The notes beneath the pieces were generated by a model. The model had not been told where the DNA came from, made no database searches, and worked only from the letters and a program-made list of their open reading frames with translations. From contig CAJBEZ010000012.1 in the NCBI GenBank assembly GCA_903952205.1, forward strand, positions 28,642 to 92,641: a stretch of DNA of 64,000 nt. Direction: 5' to 3'. A program made the position numbers and the translations under genes. Of the stretch, positions 27,408-35,830 are shown piece after piece (position 1 is the stretch's first letter; each line of letters starts with the position of its first letter). The stretch comes from an uncultured Desulfomonile sp. (GTDB lineage Bacteria > Desulfobacterota > Desulfomonilia > Desulfomonilales > Desulfomonilaceae).

Positions 27408-27932
27408 TTAAATTGCAGGTGTTCGTTTGAACAACAAGTAAAAAAGCATGTTGCCCCCCATTGCCCTTCCAGCCTCCCAGATAGCAAACAAGGGTATGAA
27501 GTTGATAAACATGACGGCGGTATGGGCCAGCAGTTCCCCCTTCCCTTTGTTAATTATCTCCAGGGAGATGCCGGCAATATCCCGGTTAAACCAAAGTCCT
27601 TCGGCGGCATATTCAAGAATGGAGAATAACAGCGCCAGAAGGCTCATGACGAAGGCCTTGTATAATATTTTGATGATCAACGGCCTTTCCCTGAATCGCT
27701 CGCCGATACCCAGGAAATTTCCCAGCAAAATGATTTTGGCCAGCATCATGGATTCGAATAGACCAAACCCGTAGCTGAAATAGCTGACGTGATATTCCGT
27801 GAGGATCATTCTCTTGTATATTTTCAATCCACCCAAGATCATGGCGATGTAGACAGTGAGCAAAATATACTTCTTTGTTTCTTCATAAAATTGACTTTTC
27901 AGTTCAGCCTTTTTTACGTTCTCTATTTTCAT
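27408..27932 (-). CDS. Integral membrane protein of unknown function
   Basis: 174 residues from the ATG at 27932 (GAGGA 8 nt upstream). It has about four hydrophobic segments: 'YILLTVYIAMILGGL', 'LFESMMLAKIILLGNFLGIG', 'ILYKAFVMSLLALLFSILEYAAEGL' and 'HTAVMFINFIPLFAIWEAG'. I recognise no motif. It is isolated between IS630 and the MITE-like element, in opposite orientation to the genes to its right. Confidence 0.7.
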   Translation of the reverse strand: MKIENVKKAELKSQFYEETKKYILLTVYIAMILGGLKIYKRMILTEYHVSYFSYGFGLFESMMLAKIILLGNFLGIGERFRERPLIIKILYKAFVMSLLALLFSILEYAAEGLWFNRDIAGISLEIINKGKGELLAHTAVMFINFIPLFAIWEAGRAMGGNMLFYLLFKRTPAI

Positions 27933-28173
27933 CAATCACGTCCTCTTTTTGATGACATATATTACAGGTCCCGTGAAGAGACTGAAATATTTAAGTATTT
28001 TACCAATCAAAAAAAGTCCTTTCATGAGTCATCAATGGCCTCTCTCTATGTTACTTAATATATAGCAAATCGGCTAAACGCATGTTCTTTGAGTCGCTCA
28101 GTTGCCATGAGAGTTTTTATTGGCCACACAAAATGACAGAAGAAATAATTTTTATAAAGTTGAATTTTTCTTT

Positions 28174-28514
28174 AGGGGTATGCACTTGACTCAACCACAC
28201 ACTATATCTTGTGGTCGCCGGAATTGCGGAAGCCTCGTCGTATTTGATGTCCCGTTGCTGGCTCAATTTTTATCGCCTGCTCAGAGACCTGAAACTGGCA
28301 ACTGGCAGAAAGGTAAAAGTGCCTCGACATATGCCATGCTTCGTGATGACCGCTCAGCTGACAAGAAAACCCGGATGGCCACCGCAGGTCAAACAGGTAT
28401 TGAAGGCAGGCTTGCCCGACGAAAAACGTTGCTCAAGCTCCATGATTGTTCTGGGATACTCTGCCATGCACACATACTACATGTTGTGGGCGGTTGAGTC
28501 AAGTGCATACCCCT
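28174..28514. mobile_element. MITE-like element with 23-bp perfect terminal inverted repeats
   Basis: 341 bp bounded by AGGGGTATGCACTTGACTC... at 28174-28196 and its exact reverse complement at 28492-28514. The tract TTTTTCTTT flanks both sides (28165-28173 and 28516-28524), possibly a 9-bp target duplication. Internal frames are open but carry no transposase motif I recognise. It is probably a deletion derivative of a larger insertion sequence. Its right end abuts copy d of the shared promoter-like element. Confidence 0.7.
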
Positions 28515-28528
28515 GTTTTTCTTTTTAC

Positions 28529-28563
28529 GTGTGTCCCCGGATGACACATGTCCGAAATAGAAT
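28529..28563 (+). promoter_or_regulatory. Shared dyad/promoter-like element, copy d
   Basis: TGTCC-CCGG-ATGACA, 11 nt, TAGAAT. It is followed 50 bp later by a strong ribosome site and the 37-codon ORF, then the RDRxG protein and RmuC. Confidence 0.6.
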
Positions 28564-28612
28564 GAAAAAATCGACCGTTTTTATGGCCGAATATTGATCA
28601 GGAGGGATTCGC

Positions 28613-28726
28613 ATGAGTAAGAAAAATGTTACAAATCGTGTTATGACTGTTGTATCATCAGTCATGCCGCATCGGGGGAAGCAAGCGTCAGTAATATTTT
28701 ATTTTATTGATGGGGGCGCAAGATGA
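28613..28726 (+). CDS. Short leader-type ORF (MSKK...) coupled to the RDRxG protein gene
   Basis: 37 residues with a strong AGGAGGG ribosome site. It begins MSKKNVTNRVMTVVSS, ends 'FYFIDGGAR', and its stop overlaps the next gene's ATG (ATGA). A similar MSKK mini-ORF follows copy e of the same promoter-like element at 30367. The overlap suggests translational coupling rather than an independent function. Confidence 0.55.
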   Translation: MSKKNVTNRVMTVVSSVMPHRGKQASVIFYFIDGGAR

Positions 28727-28968
28727 AAATAATAGTAACCTGCATTATTGTCGCACTGGCAACAGTAGTAAGTATGGCCTCCGACCGAGGCGTAATTGTT
28801 CGTGACCGTTATGGAAATATCGTAGAAACAAAAGACAGGTATGGGGATGACACAACGGTGCGAGACCGGTACGGAAACATCATCCGAACAGAGGAATACG
28901 ACCGACATGGTGGAAAAACCATACGGGACAGCGACGGAAATATTATCGGGTCTGAAGAGAGAGATTGA
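28723..28968 (+). CDS. Small secreted RDRxG-repeat protein, paralogue 1
   Basis: 81 residues. A signal peptide (MKIIVTCIIVALATVVSMA, cleavage before SDRG) is followed by degenerate 10-13-residue repeats of the form R-D-(R/S)-x-G-N-I-x-x-(T/S)-(E/K), for example 'VRDRYGNIVETKDRYGDD' and 'IRDSDGNIIGSEERD'. It resembles isolated YD/RHS-like strands. It is exported and probably periplasmic or cell-surface. Paralogues occur at 30476 (very close) and 35446. Function is unknown. Confidence 0.75.
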   Translation: MKIIVTCIIVALATVVSMASDRGVIVRDRYGNIVETKDRYGDDTTVRDRYGNIIRTEEYDRHGGKTIRDSDGNIIGSEERD

Positions 28969-29074
28969 GATGGTAAAAATCCGTAAAGAGATGCCTATGG
29001 ACTTCTCTGTGTCAGAAATATTCAGAAATGGAATTGTGGTTTAAAGAATCATCAGTTTTTGGGGAGAATAATAG

Positions 29075-30259
29075 ATGGAATGTTTGCTAGCCTTTGCATC
29101 GGGCGTGGTATTCGGTGCGGTAGTTGTCCTGATCATCAATTGGTTGCGCAGTTCTCAGACCAAAGAGATTGCCCAACATCTGGTTGACACGGTGGAGACT
29201 CAAAGAGTTGACGATATGGAGAAAATTTTGGGGAGAGTCAAGGAATCATTTCAGGCATTGTCCATGGATGCTCTCTCAAACAGCACTACCGAGTTTCTAA
29301 AACTCGCCGGGGAAAGTCTAAGTAGACAGACTGAAATGGGCGAAAAAGATCTAGAAGGCAAGAAAAAACTCATAGACGAGACACTTGTTCTTATAAAATC
29401 CCAACTTGATAAACTTCAAGGGGTAGTTACAGAACTTGAAAAAGATCGAGCAGAAAAATTTGGACAAGTAGTTACTGAAATCCAAAAAACCGCTGAGCAG
29501 ACGGTCAAGCTCGAAACCACTGCAAATGAACTCAAGGTGGCACTGACAGGAACTAAGTCGCGAGGGCAATGGGGCGAGAGGATGGCTGAAGATGTGATGA
29601 ATCTGCTAGGACTCCAGGAGGGTATCAATTACCTTAAACAGAAGTCTGCTGACGGCTCAAAAGATATTCCAGACTTCACTTTTCTTTTGCCTCACGGCCA
29701 AAAAGTGAACATGGATGTAAAATTCCCTCTGAACAATTACCTGAAATATTTAGAAGTCGAGGCCGCTACAGATAAGGAGAATCACAGGAAACTATTTTTA
29801 AAGGATGTAAAGAACAGAATCAAAGAGATTGACAAGAGAAATTATATCGACCCGGATGAGGGCACAGTGGATTACGTAATTGTGTTCATTCCAAATGAAC
29901 AGGTGTTTTCCTTTGTCAACGAACAGGACGGTTCAATCATGGACGAGGCACTCAAGAACAAGGTGATTTTGTGCGGGCCGATGACATTGTTTGCTGTTCT
30001 GGCTGTCATCAGGCAAGCCGTGGTGAACTTTCAGATGGAAAAAGCAACTGGGCAGATGGCTTTACTGTTTAACCAATTCAACAAACAGTGGGTTGCCTTT
30101 GTTGAATCCTTTGACAGACTAGGCAAAAAAATAGAAGACGCTCAGAAGGAATTTCAAACTTTGACAACTACGCGTGTCAATAAGCTCGAGAAACCTCTTT
30201 ATAAAATCGAAGAGTTGAGAAAGGGATTGCCAGTGTCCGATGTCCAAATGATTGAATAG
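29075..30259 (+). CDS. rmuC: RmuC family DNA recombination protein
   Basis: 394 residues: an N-terminal membrane anchor 'LLAFASGVVFGAVVVLIINWL', a long coiled coil (about 40-155), then the conserved RmuC nuclease-like domain 'GTKSRGQWGERMAEDVM', 'IPDFTFLLPHGQKVNMDVKFPLNNY' and 'VDYVIVFIPNEQVF'. RmuC limits DNA inversion and rearrangement in E. coli and is predicted to be a membrane-tethered PD-(D/E)XK nuclease acting on unusual or foreign DNA. It follows the RDRxG gene by about 100 bp and probably shares the promoter at copy d. Confidence 0.93.
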   Translation: MECLLAFASGVVFGAVVVLIINWLRSSQTKEIAQHLVDTVETQRVDDMEKILGRVKESFQALSMDALSNSTTEFLKLAGESLSRQTEMGEKDLEGKKKLIDETLVLIKSQLDKLQGVVTELEKDRAEKFGQVVTEIQKTAEQTVKLETTANELKVALTGTKSRGQWGERMAEDVMNLLGLQEGINYLKQKSADGSKDIPDFTFLLPHGQKVNMDVKFPLNNYLKYLEVEAATDKENHRKLFLKDVKNRIKEIDKRNYIDPDEGTVDYVIVFIPNEQVFSFVNEQDGSIMDEALKNKVILCGPMTLFAVLAVIRQAVVNFQMEKATGQMALLFNQFNKQWVAFVESFDRLGKKIEDAQKEFQTLTTTRVNKLEKPLYKIEELRKGLPVSDVQMIE

Positions 30260-30286
30260 GTATTAATGAAATCCCTATTCCATATA

Positions 30287-30318
30287 TGTCCTTGTTTGAC
30301 ACGCATCCGAATTATCAT
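30287..30318 (+). promoter_or_regulatory. Shared dyad/promoter-like element, copy e
   Basis: TGTCC-TTGT-TTGACA, 11 nt, TATCAT. It lies 27 bp after the rmuC stop and 49 bp before the MSKK mini-ORF, repeating the arrangement seen at copy d. Confidence 0.6.
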
Positions 30319-30366
30319 GCGGGAAGCCCGCTGGTGTGCGCCCAGAAGGTGTATATGGAGGCTTCG

Positions 30367-30411
30367 ATGAGCAAGAAGATGCCACCAATTATGATTTCCG
30401 TGTTAAGCTGA
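30367..30411 (+). CDS. Mini-ORF MSKK (leader-type)
   Basis: 14 codons, MSKKMPPIMISVLS, with GGAGG just upstream. It is the counterpart of the 37-codon MSKK ORF at 28613, sitting between the same promoter-like element and an RDRxG gene. It may be a leader peptide or a frame-decayed version of the longer ORF. Confidence 0.35.
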   Translation: MSKKMPPIMISVLS

Positions 30412-30475
30412 TGATCCCATCTGATCGGGGAAAACTTGAACCGGGAACATCTAACCGAAAGAATGGGGGTAATAG

Positions 30476-30721
30476 ATGAAAGTTATTATTTTTGGGATTA
30501 TCTTTGCGCTGCTTCCAGTAGTCAGTTCAGCCTCTGATCGAAGTGTCATTGTCCGGGACCGTTCCGGAAATACAGTGGAAACAAAAGACTGGTATGGGGA
30601 TGACACAATAGTGCGTGACCGTTCCGGTAGAATCACTCGCACGGAGCATTACGACGGCCAGGGTCAGAAAACCATACGTGACAGAGCAGGGAATATTATC
30701 GGGACCGAAGAGAGAGATTGA
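30476..30721 (+). CDS. Small secreted RDRxG-repeat protein, paralogue 2
   Basis: 81 residues, same length as paralogue 1. Signal peptide MKVIIFGIIFALLPVVSSA, then 'VIVRDRSGNTVETKDWYGDD', 'TIVRDRSGRITRTEHYDGQG' and 'TIRDRAGNIIGTEERD'. It is clearly a duplicate of 28723-28968, with identical spacing of repeats. The exonuclease gene follows 21 bp later, so the duplication copied promoter, mini-ORF and secreted protein but placed a different nuclease gene downstream. Confidence 0.75.
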   Translation: MKVIIFGIIFALLPVVSSASDRSVIVRDRSGNTVETKDWYGDDTIVRDRSGRITRTEHYDGQGQKTIRDRAGNIIGTEERD

Positions 30722-30742
30722 TAAACCGAAAGGGATGGTCGC

Positions 30743-31291
30743 ATGAATTCCGACTACAAGAGCCGAAGGAATATCGTATTTTTTGATCTGGAAACCCAAA
30801 GGAGCGCTGACGATGTTGGTGGATGGTCGAATATTGCAAAAATGGGGATGTCGCTCGCTGTTACGTATTCTGAGAAAGACGGATACCGGACATTTCTGGA
30901 AAACCAGGTTGGTCAACTGGTCGACTACCTGAAGAGCGCCGATGCAGTAGTTGGATTTAATCACGTCAAGTTTGATTACGAGGTCTTGTCGGCTTATACG
31001 GATGAGAACTTTCACTTGCTAGAAAACATAGACATGTTTCTTGATTTATACAGCAAAACGGGGATTAGAATATCCCTAGATCATGTCGCCAAGGTTTCGT
31101 TGGGCAGAAAGAAATCGGCGGAAGGACTCATGGCGATAAAATGGTACAAAGAGGGAAGAATTGATTTGATCGAGGAGTATTGCCGACAAGATGTCGCTCT
31201 GACGAGGGCTCTCTATTACCGAGGTTGTGACAGAGGCTGTCTGACTTATATGAACAGGGGACAGCGGGTAAATGTAGATGTGGACTGGTAG
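30743..31291 (+). CDS. DnaQ-like (DEDD) 3'-5' exonuclease / RNase H-fold protein
   Basis: 182 residues. Exo I motif 'VFFDLETQRS' (D-x-E), Exo II 'VVGFNHVKFDYEVL' (D) and Exo III 'YCRQDVALTRALYY' (Y-x3-D) give the DEDDy metal-binding set of the YprB/ribonuclease-H-like family. It would degrade single-stranded DNA or RNA ends. It is in a likely operon with the RDRxG gene upstream (21 bp). Confidence 0.8.
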   Translation: MNSDYKSRRNIVFFDLETQRSADDVGGWSNIAKMGMSLAVTYSEKDGYRTFLENQVGQLVDYLKSADAVVGFNHVKFDYEVLSAYTDENFHLLENIDMFLDLYSKTGIRISLDHVAKVSLGRKKSAEGLMAIKWYKEGRIDLIEEYCRQDVALTRALYYRGCDRGCLTYMNRGQRVNVDVDW

Positions 31292-31384
31292 GTGGATGTT
31301 TTCAATTGATTGATCGAATTTCTAAATCTCTTCAACCTTGGATCTTTAGTTGAAACCTTGTTGAGATGATTCGGGAGGTTATTG

Positions 31385-33163
31385 ATGGCCTATATGATTC
31401 CCATGGATTTCTCAAAGAATGCATCCAGTTCAGGGGAGCGCTTCATATTTGAACAATTAAGGGATGCCCCTGACAGTGACAAATGGGTTTGTTTACACTC
31501 ACTGGAACTATCCAGGCATACCTACAAGGTTTGCAGCGAAATAGACTTTGTCGTTATGGTTCCCGGAGAAGGAGTCTTTTGTCTTGAAGTCAAATCGGGG
31601 GGTGTTTACAGAATCAATGGAGAATGGCTGTATGAGGATTGGCACGGCAACGTCCGCACCAATTCTGAAGGGCCTTTTGACCAGTCACAAAATGCCATGT
31701 TTTCCTTGTTGGACCGGATACAAAAGACCTTCACTGACAGATTGGATCCAGAATTTCGACTTAATAACCTTATATACGGTTGGGGAGTAGTCTTGCCCGA
31801 TGTTGAGTTCAAGGATACTGAACGAGAATTCGAGTCATGGCGGGTATATGATGTCAAATCGAGACAGCATCCCATAAATCAATATATAAAGAGACTATCC
31901 AGGCACTGCCACCAAAAAACCGGCAACCTTCATACTGCGTGGTATAATGAAAAGGAGTCTCGACCAACTCCTACAGATGTCAAGAGACTTAGAAAATTTC
32001 TTAGAGGGGATTTAGTCTTACCAATTAACAAGAGCATTCACTTTACAGAGTTGCATGAAGATATCATCAGGCTGACTGAAGAGCAAACGGATTTACTGGA
32101 AAATCTGCGTGACAACCCCAGAATTTTTATAACTGGGGCCGCAGGCACGGGCAAGACCGTGTTGGCGGTAGAATTCGCTAAAAGGGAAGCGGCCAAGGGC
32201 AAAAGAGTTCTATTCCTCTGCTATAATAAGCTGTTGTGCCAACGATTAAAAGCTCAACTCTCAGAACATGAGAACCGAATAACTGCTGAGACATTTCATA
32301 ATTATGTCGCTGAACTTATTTTGAGATCGTCATTGAAAGACACTTTCATAGCGGAAAACATAAAAGTGGATGACGATACAAGATTTACGAAAGTTTTTCC
32401 CAGTAATGCTCTTAGAGCACTGAAAGAAGAAAATGAGAAGCCATTTGACGTTCTCGTTTTAGATGAGTGCCAGGATCTTCTAATGCCTGAATATTTGCCC
32501 ATTCTTGATAAACTAGTTGCAGGGGGGGTTGAAGATGGGCACTGGGTCTTTTTTGGCGACACACATTTTCAAAATCTATTCAACAATAAAGTTACTCTCG
32601 AACAAATGATAGCGGAAATTGAAAACCGTTCAATCTTTGCAAAGTTTAGACTGCACAAGAATTGTCGAAATACCATGAACATCGGTAAAGATATCTACAG
32701 GATAGTGGGATTTGAAAAACCACCTTTCCGCGAATCCACGGTTCCCGGTCCGCCTGTTGAATACCGTTATTATCAAGATCCTTCCGAACAGACTAATATC
32801 ATAGCGGGTATTGTTCGAGAACTGGACACCGAAGGAATTAAAAGAGATGACATAACAGTACTAAGTAAATACAAGTTCGAAAACTCTTCCTTCGCAGATC
32901 AAAAGGGTCTAGGGAAATCGAAATTTTGCGATATGACCGCCGGATCCACTTGCCGAGATCAAAAAAACGGCATCAACTTTTGCACTATTCAGGCGTTTAA
33001 GGGGCTGGAAAACTCTGTGATAATAGTTACGGATATCTCAGAGATCGACAAGGATCACACCAAATCGCTCATTTACGTTGCCATGTCCAGGGCGATCATC
33101 AAATTGTTCGTACTTTTGCCCATCACTCTAAAGCAAAAGGTTGAGATGGCTCTCAACTCATAA
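31385..33163 (+). CDS. NERD-domain UvrD-like helicase
   Basis: 592 residues from the ATG at 31385, 6 nt after GGGAGG. The N-terminal NERD nuclease-related domain has 'GERFIFEQLRD', 'SEIDFVVMVPGEGVFCLEVKSG' (D and E-x-K) in about residues 18-95. Helicase motifs follow: Walker A 'ITGAAGTGKTVLAVEFAK' (near 257), 'VLVLDECQDLL', 'FCTIQAFKGLENSVIIV' and 'YVAMSRAIIKLFVLL'. It is predicted to couple DNA unwinding to cutting. It precedes the WYL regulator by about 70 bp on the same strand. Confidence 0.88.
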   Translation: MAYMIPMDFSKNASSSGERFIFEQLRDAPDSDKWVCLHSLELSRHTYKVCSEIDFVVMVPGEGVFCLEVKSGGVYRINGEWLYEDWHGNVRTNSEGPFDQSQNAMFSLLDRIQKTFTDRLDPEFRLNNLIYGWGVVLPDVEFKDTEREFESWRVYDVKSRQHPINQYIKRLSRHCHQKTGNLHTAWYNEKESRPTPTDVKRLRKFLRGDLVLPINKSIHFTELHEDIIRLTEEQTDLLENLRDNPRIFITGAAGTGKTVLAVEFAKREAAKGKRVLFLCYNKLLCQRLKAQLSEHENRITAETFHNYVAELILRSSLKDTFIAENIKVDDDTRFTKVFPSNALRALKEENEKPFDVLVLDECQDLLMPEYLPILDKLVAGGVEDGHWVFFGDTHFQNLFNNKVTLEQMIAEIENRSIFAKFRLHKNCRNTMNIGKDIYRIVGFEKPPFRESTVPGPPVEYRYYQDPSEQTNIIAGIVRELDTEGIKRDDITVLSKYKFENSSFADQKGLGKSKFCDMTAGSTCRDQKNGINFCTIQAFKGLENSVIIVTDISEIDKDHTKSLIYVAMSRAIIKLFVLLPITLKQKVEMALNS

Positions 33164-33233
33164 GAATCGACCATATGATCGTATTTGGTCGATTTTAAAC
33201 CGCGAACGCCAACCTACAAAGGAGGACCCCCAA

Positions 33234-34208
33234 ATGCGTGGAGACCAAATGGCCCGTCAGTGGAAAATCATCCAATTTGTCGAAAGCCACCGTAACGGTA
33301 TCAGTGTCGCAGATCTAGCGGAAAAAACGGACTCCCTGCCACGCACTGTCTATCGCGATCTGGACGCTCTTCTTGATGGCGGGTTCCCACTTTATACCGA
33401 CAAGGATGGGAAGAATTCTCTCTGGAAGATGATGGACACATATAAGGGGTTTCCAGTTCCTATGACACGCACGGAGTTGATGGCGCTGTACATGAGCCGC
33501 GATCTACTCAGAATTTTCGAGGGCATGATTTTTCAGGAGAGCATTGAAACGCTTTTCGAAAAGGTCAAGGCTGCCCTCTTGCCCGAAACTATCCAATTTA
33601 TCGAAAAAGTTGCGGGATCAGTTCAAATAGATGTTGGCCCCACGAAAAATCTTTCGGGATTCAACGAAATCGTGAAGGATCTCAGTGAGGCGGCAACGTC
33701 AAGAAAACGGGTTGAAATAGACTACAGGGCCGTTTCTACCGGCAAACTTACGGCACAACGGAAGGTGGATCCATATAAGGTGTGGATCATGAATGGCGCA
33801 TTCTATCTAGTTGGCCTCTGCAACATGAGAAACGCGATTCGGACGTTCGCAATGGACAGGATACAGAATTACACAGTGACCGATGAATCATTCGAAATAC
33901 CCGATGACTTCAGTCTGGAAGATTATATGCAGACTGCCTTTCGGGTCATGCGGGGCAAACCGGAGAAGGTGGCGTTCAGACTCACGCCGGGGGCCGCTCA
34001 TGTAGTGCGGGAGCGGATATGGCATCCGACTCAGGAATTACGGGAGATCGAGGGCGGCGGTATAGAGATCTCAGTTGAAGTCCCTATCAACTATGAAATC
34101 ATCTCATGGATCATGGGATTCGGGTCGGCCGCTGAGGTAATTGAACCGGAGTCATTGCGAAAACAAATCCAGGAAGAGCATGTAAAAGCCTCAAAGCAAT
34201 ACAAATAG
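33234..34208 (+). CDS. HTH-WYL transcriptional regulator
   Basis: 324 residues. The ATG at 33234 follows AAAGGAGGACC; an upstream in-frame start overlapping the helicase gene is less likely. The N-terminal winged helix 'WKIIQFVESHRNGISVADLAEKTDSLPRTVYRDLDAL' is followed by a WYL domain ('VEIDYRAVSTGKLTAQRKVDPYKVWIMNGAFYLVGLC') and a C-terminal WCX extension. WYL regulators commonly bind nucleic-acid or nucleotide ligands and repress defence or DNA-damage genes. It lies immediately before copy f of the shared dyad element, so it is a candidate ligand-responsive regulator of that element. Confidence 0.9.
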   Translation: MRGDQMARQWKIIQFVESHRNGISVADLAEKTDSLPRTVYRDLDALLDGGFPLYTDKDGKNSLWKMMDTYKGFPVPMTRTELMALYMSRDLLRIFEGMIFQESIETLFEKVKAALLPETIQFIEKVAGSVQIDVGPTKNLSGFNEIVKDLSEAATSRKRVEIDYRAVSTGKLTAQRKVDPYKVWIMNGAFYLVGLCNMRNAIRTFAMDRIQNYTVTDESFEIPDDFSLEDYMQTAFRVMRGKPEKVAFRLTPGAAHVVRERIWHPTQELREIEGGGIEISVEVPINYEIISWIMGFGSAAEVIEPESLRKQIQEEHVKASKQYK

Positions 34209-34261
34209 GGGTTTTCGCAAAAAAAATCAAAAACTGAACAATTTTTAAAATATTTCCTGAA

Positions 34262-34297
34262 CGTGTGTCCCCATTTGACACACGTGGGGTGGATACT
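34262..34297 (+). promoter_or_regulatory. Shared dyad/promoter-like element, copy f
   Basis: Best-formed copy: GTGTGTC-N7-GACACAC with TTGACA inside, 11 nt, GATACT. It shares about 30 of 36 positions with copy g at 47854. It lies 33 bp upstream of the ARPP-1 gene. Confidence 0.65.
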
Positions 34298-34329
34298 TTG
34301 ACCATCATAAGGGAAAGGAGCCCAAAGTG

Positions 34330-35340
34330 ATGGCTCAAGTGATGGATTTTTTCAAGGAAATTAAGGTCGGAGCGAAACAGAATCACCGCAATATGACGCT
34401 GTATTGTCTGCTTTCAGCGGATCAGGCCCCCGTAGATTTTCTGACACTGGACGCCGCGTTGGCTACAGAAGCGCTGAGTATAACCGAAGTCACCGAGGGC
34501 GGTTCAGTCCCGGAACTCAAAGTAGTCAACAAATCCGACCAGAAGATTCTGCTTGTCGATGGTGAGGAACTTGTCGGCGCAAAGCAGAACAGAGTCTTAA
34601 ATACAACGATACTTATCGCTCCAAAGTCTGAAACCAACATTCCCGTGTCTTGCGTCGAACAGGGAAGATGGTCATACCGAAGCAAACATTTCGGGAGTCA
34701 GTCCAGGGCAATGAGCGCAAATCTGAGAAACCGCAAATCTCAAACCGTGACCATGAATCTTCGCGAGGGTCGGGAATTCAGGTCTGATCAGGGGGTTGTC
34801 TGGGATGAGATCGAGAAGAAATATGACAGGATGGCGGCCCGCCCTTCCCCAACAATGGCCATGGCGGATCTTTATGAGTCTAACAGGGAAACCGCAGCGT
34901 CTTACCTGCCTGCGTTCAGGCCGGTGTTCAACCAGGTTGGGATGATCGTGTTCATCGATGGACAGGTCGCTGGGATTGAAATCCTGAACAGGTTCCTGTC
35001 CTTCCGGGAGATACACTCCAAACTAGTGACGAGCTATGTGATGGACGCTCTAGAAACAGCAAATCAGAACATCAAGAACAATCACCAATCATTGAGGGCC
35101 AAAGCTTCAAAACTAATCGAATCAATGCAGCTATCCAGAATCGAAGAGCGCAAATCAGTTTCGCTCGGCACCGATTTGAGAATGGAATCCGAACGGCTGG
35201 TCGGTTCGGGTCTGGAGTTCGAGGACAATGTGATCCAGATGAGCGTTTTCAGTTCGGGTAATGGCAATGGCAATGGTTCCAGCCAGGGAAGCAGGATGCG
35301 GCGGGCTTCGGTGAGAAGGGAAAACCGTACGAGGCAATAG
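34330..35340 (+). CDS. ARPP-1 domain protein
   Basis: 336 residues; AGGAG precedes the ATG. 'VVNKSDQKILLVDGEELVGAKQNRVLNTTILI', 'VSCVEQGRWSY' and 'FRPVFNQVGMIVFIDGQVAGIEIL' are hallmark segments of the ARPP-1 family (ARG and rhodanese-phosphatase-superfamily associated). This family is linked by gene context to nucleotide/ADP-ribose signalling; its biochemical role is not established. The C-terminus is a low-complexity Gly/Asn/Arg tail (GNGNGNGSSQGSRMRRASVRR). It is first in a small operon with an RDRxG protein and two membrane mini-proteins. Confidence 0.82.
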   Translation: MAQVMDFFKEIKVGAKQNHRNMTLYCLLSADQAPVDFLTLDAALATEALSITEVTEGGSVPELKVVNKSDQKILLVDGEELVGAKQNRVLNTTILIAPKSETNIPVSCVEQGRWSYRSKHFGSQSRAMSANLRNRKSQTVTMNLREGREFRSDQGVVWDEIEKKYDRMAARPSPTMAMADLYESNRETAASYLPAFRPVFNQVGMIVFIDGQVAGIEILNRFLSFREIHSKLVTSYVMDALETANQNIKNNHQSLRAKASKLIESMQLSRIEERKSVSLGTDLRMESERLVGSGLEFEDNVIQMSVFSSGNGNGNGSSQGSRMRRASVRRENRTRQ

Positions 35341-35445
35341 TGTGGTTATCCCCGGCCCAGATCAAGGTTATGGGGGGGCCGGGATGTATCAATGAGGGGG
35401 GAGTCATCCCTTTCATAAATGTATTTTTTAACAGGAGGAAGGAAA

Positions 35446-35691
35446 ATGAGAAGAGTCGCAATAATAATTTGTTTGATCGTGGTTCCGGTTCTGTCTTTGG
35501 CTCAAACTACAAACATCAGGGATCGGGATGGGAGACTCATTGGAACGAAGCATTATGATTCCACCAGTCGGGAAACCCAATATCGCGATCGAGACGGAAG
35601 GCTGGAATACACCGGCAACCGGAATGGCAACGATTATCAGATCCGGGATCGGTCCGGCAGGCTGAAATGGACTGAGCAGGCGGAAGATTAA
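35446..35691 (+). CDS. Small secreted RDRxG-repeat protein, paralogue 3
   Basis: 81 residues from the ATG at 35446 with AGGAGGAAGG upstream. Signal peptide MRRVAIIICLIVVPVLSLA, then 'NIRDRDGRLIGTKHYD', 'QYRDRDGRLEYTGNRNG' and 'QIRDRSGRLKWTEQAED'. It has the same length and three-to-four-repeat plan as the copies at 28723 and 30476 but is more divergent. It lies downstream of ARPP-1 in the same transcription unit. Export to the periplasm or surface is predicted; function is unknown. Confidence 0.72.
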   Translation: MRRVAIIICLIVVPVLSLAQTTNIRDRDGRLIGTKHYDSTSRETQYRDRDGRLEYTGNRNGNDYQIRDRSGRLKWTEQAED

Positions 35692-35717
35692 GAGAACTCT
35701 GTTGATGGAGGCCGGAA

Positions 35718-35810
35718 ATGATAGCAGGTGTACTAGTAGCGATGTTCATAAGTGGTTTGATCATGCTGATAATAGGGATCGCCCTCAAGGGTCCGAATGA
35801 TCCGTGGTGA
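35718..35810 (+). CDS. Single-pass membrane mini-protein
   Basis: 30 residues, MIAGVLVAMFISGLIMLIIG and then IALKGPNDPW, preceded by GGAGG. It is almost entirely one membrane helix with a short polar C-terminal tail. It sits between the RDRxG gene and a second mini-protein, 20-26 bp from each. Confidence 0.5.
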   Translation: MIAGVLVAMFISGLIMLIIGIALKGPNDPW

Positions 35811-35830
35811 ACAATGCAAAGGAGATTACC

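Noticed and set aside
28120..28597. Two overlapping plus-strand ORFs (125 and 128 codons) inside the MITE-like element
   Set aside because: They overlap in different frames, run through the inverted ends, lack ribosome sites and show no recognised transposase motif.
28841..29044. 67-codon ORF overlapping the RDRxG gene in another frame
   Set aside because: It lies in the +1 frame of a well-supported gene and its composition only reflects that gene's repeats.
34262..34280. TTGACA in the shared element as an ordinary sigma70 -35 box
   Set aside because: No TATAAT-like hexamer at 16-18 bp in any copy; the conserved hexamer is at 11 nt in all seven, so a standard -35/-10 reading does not fit.
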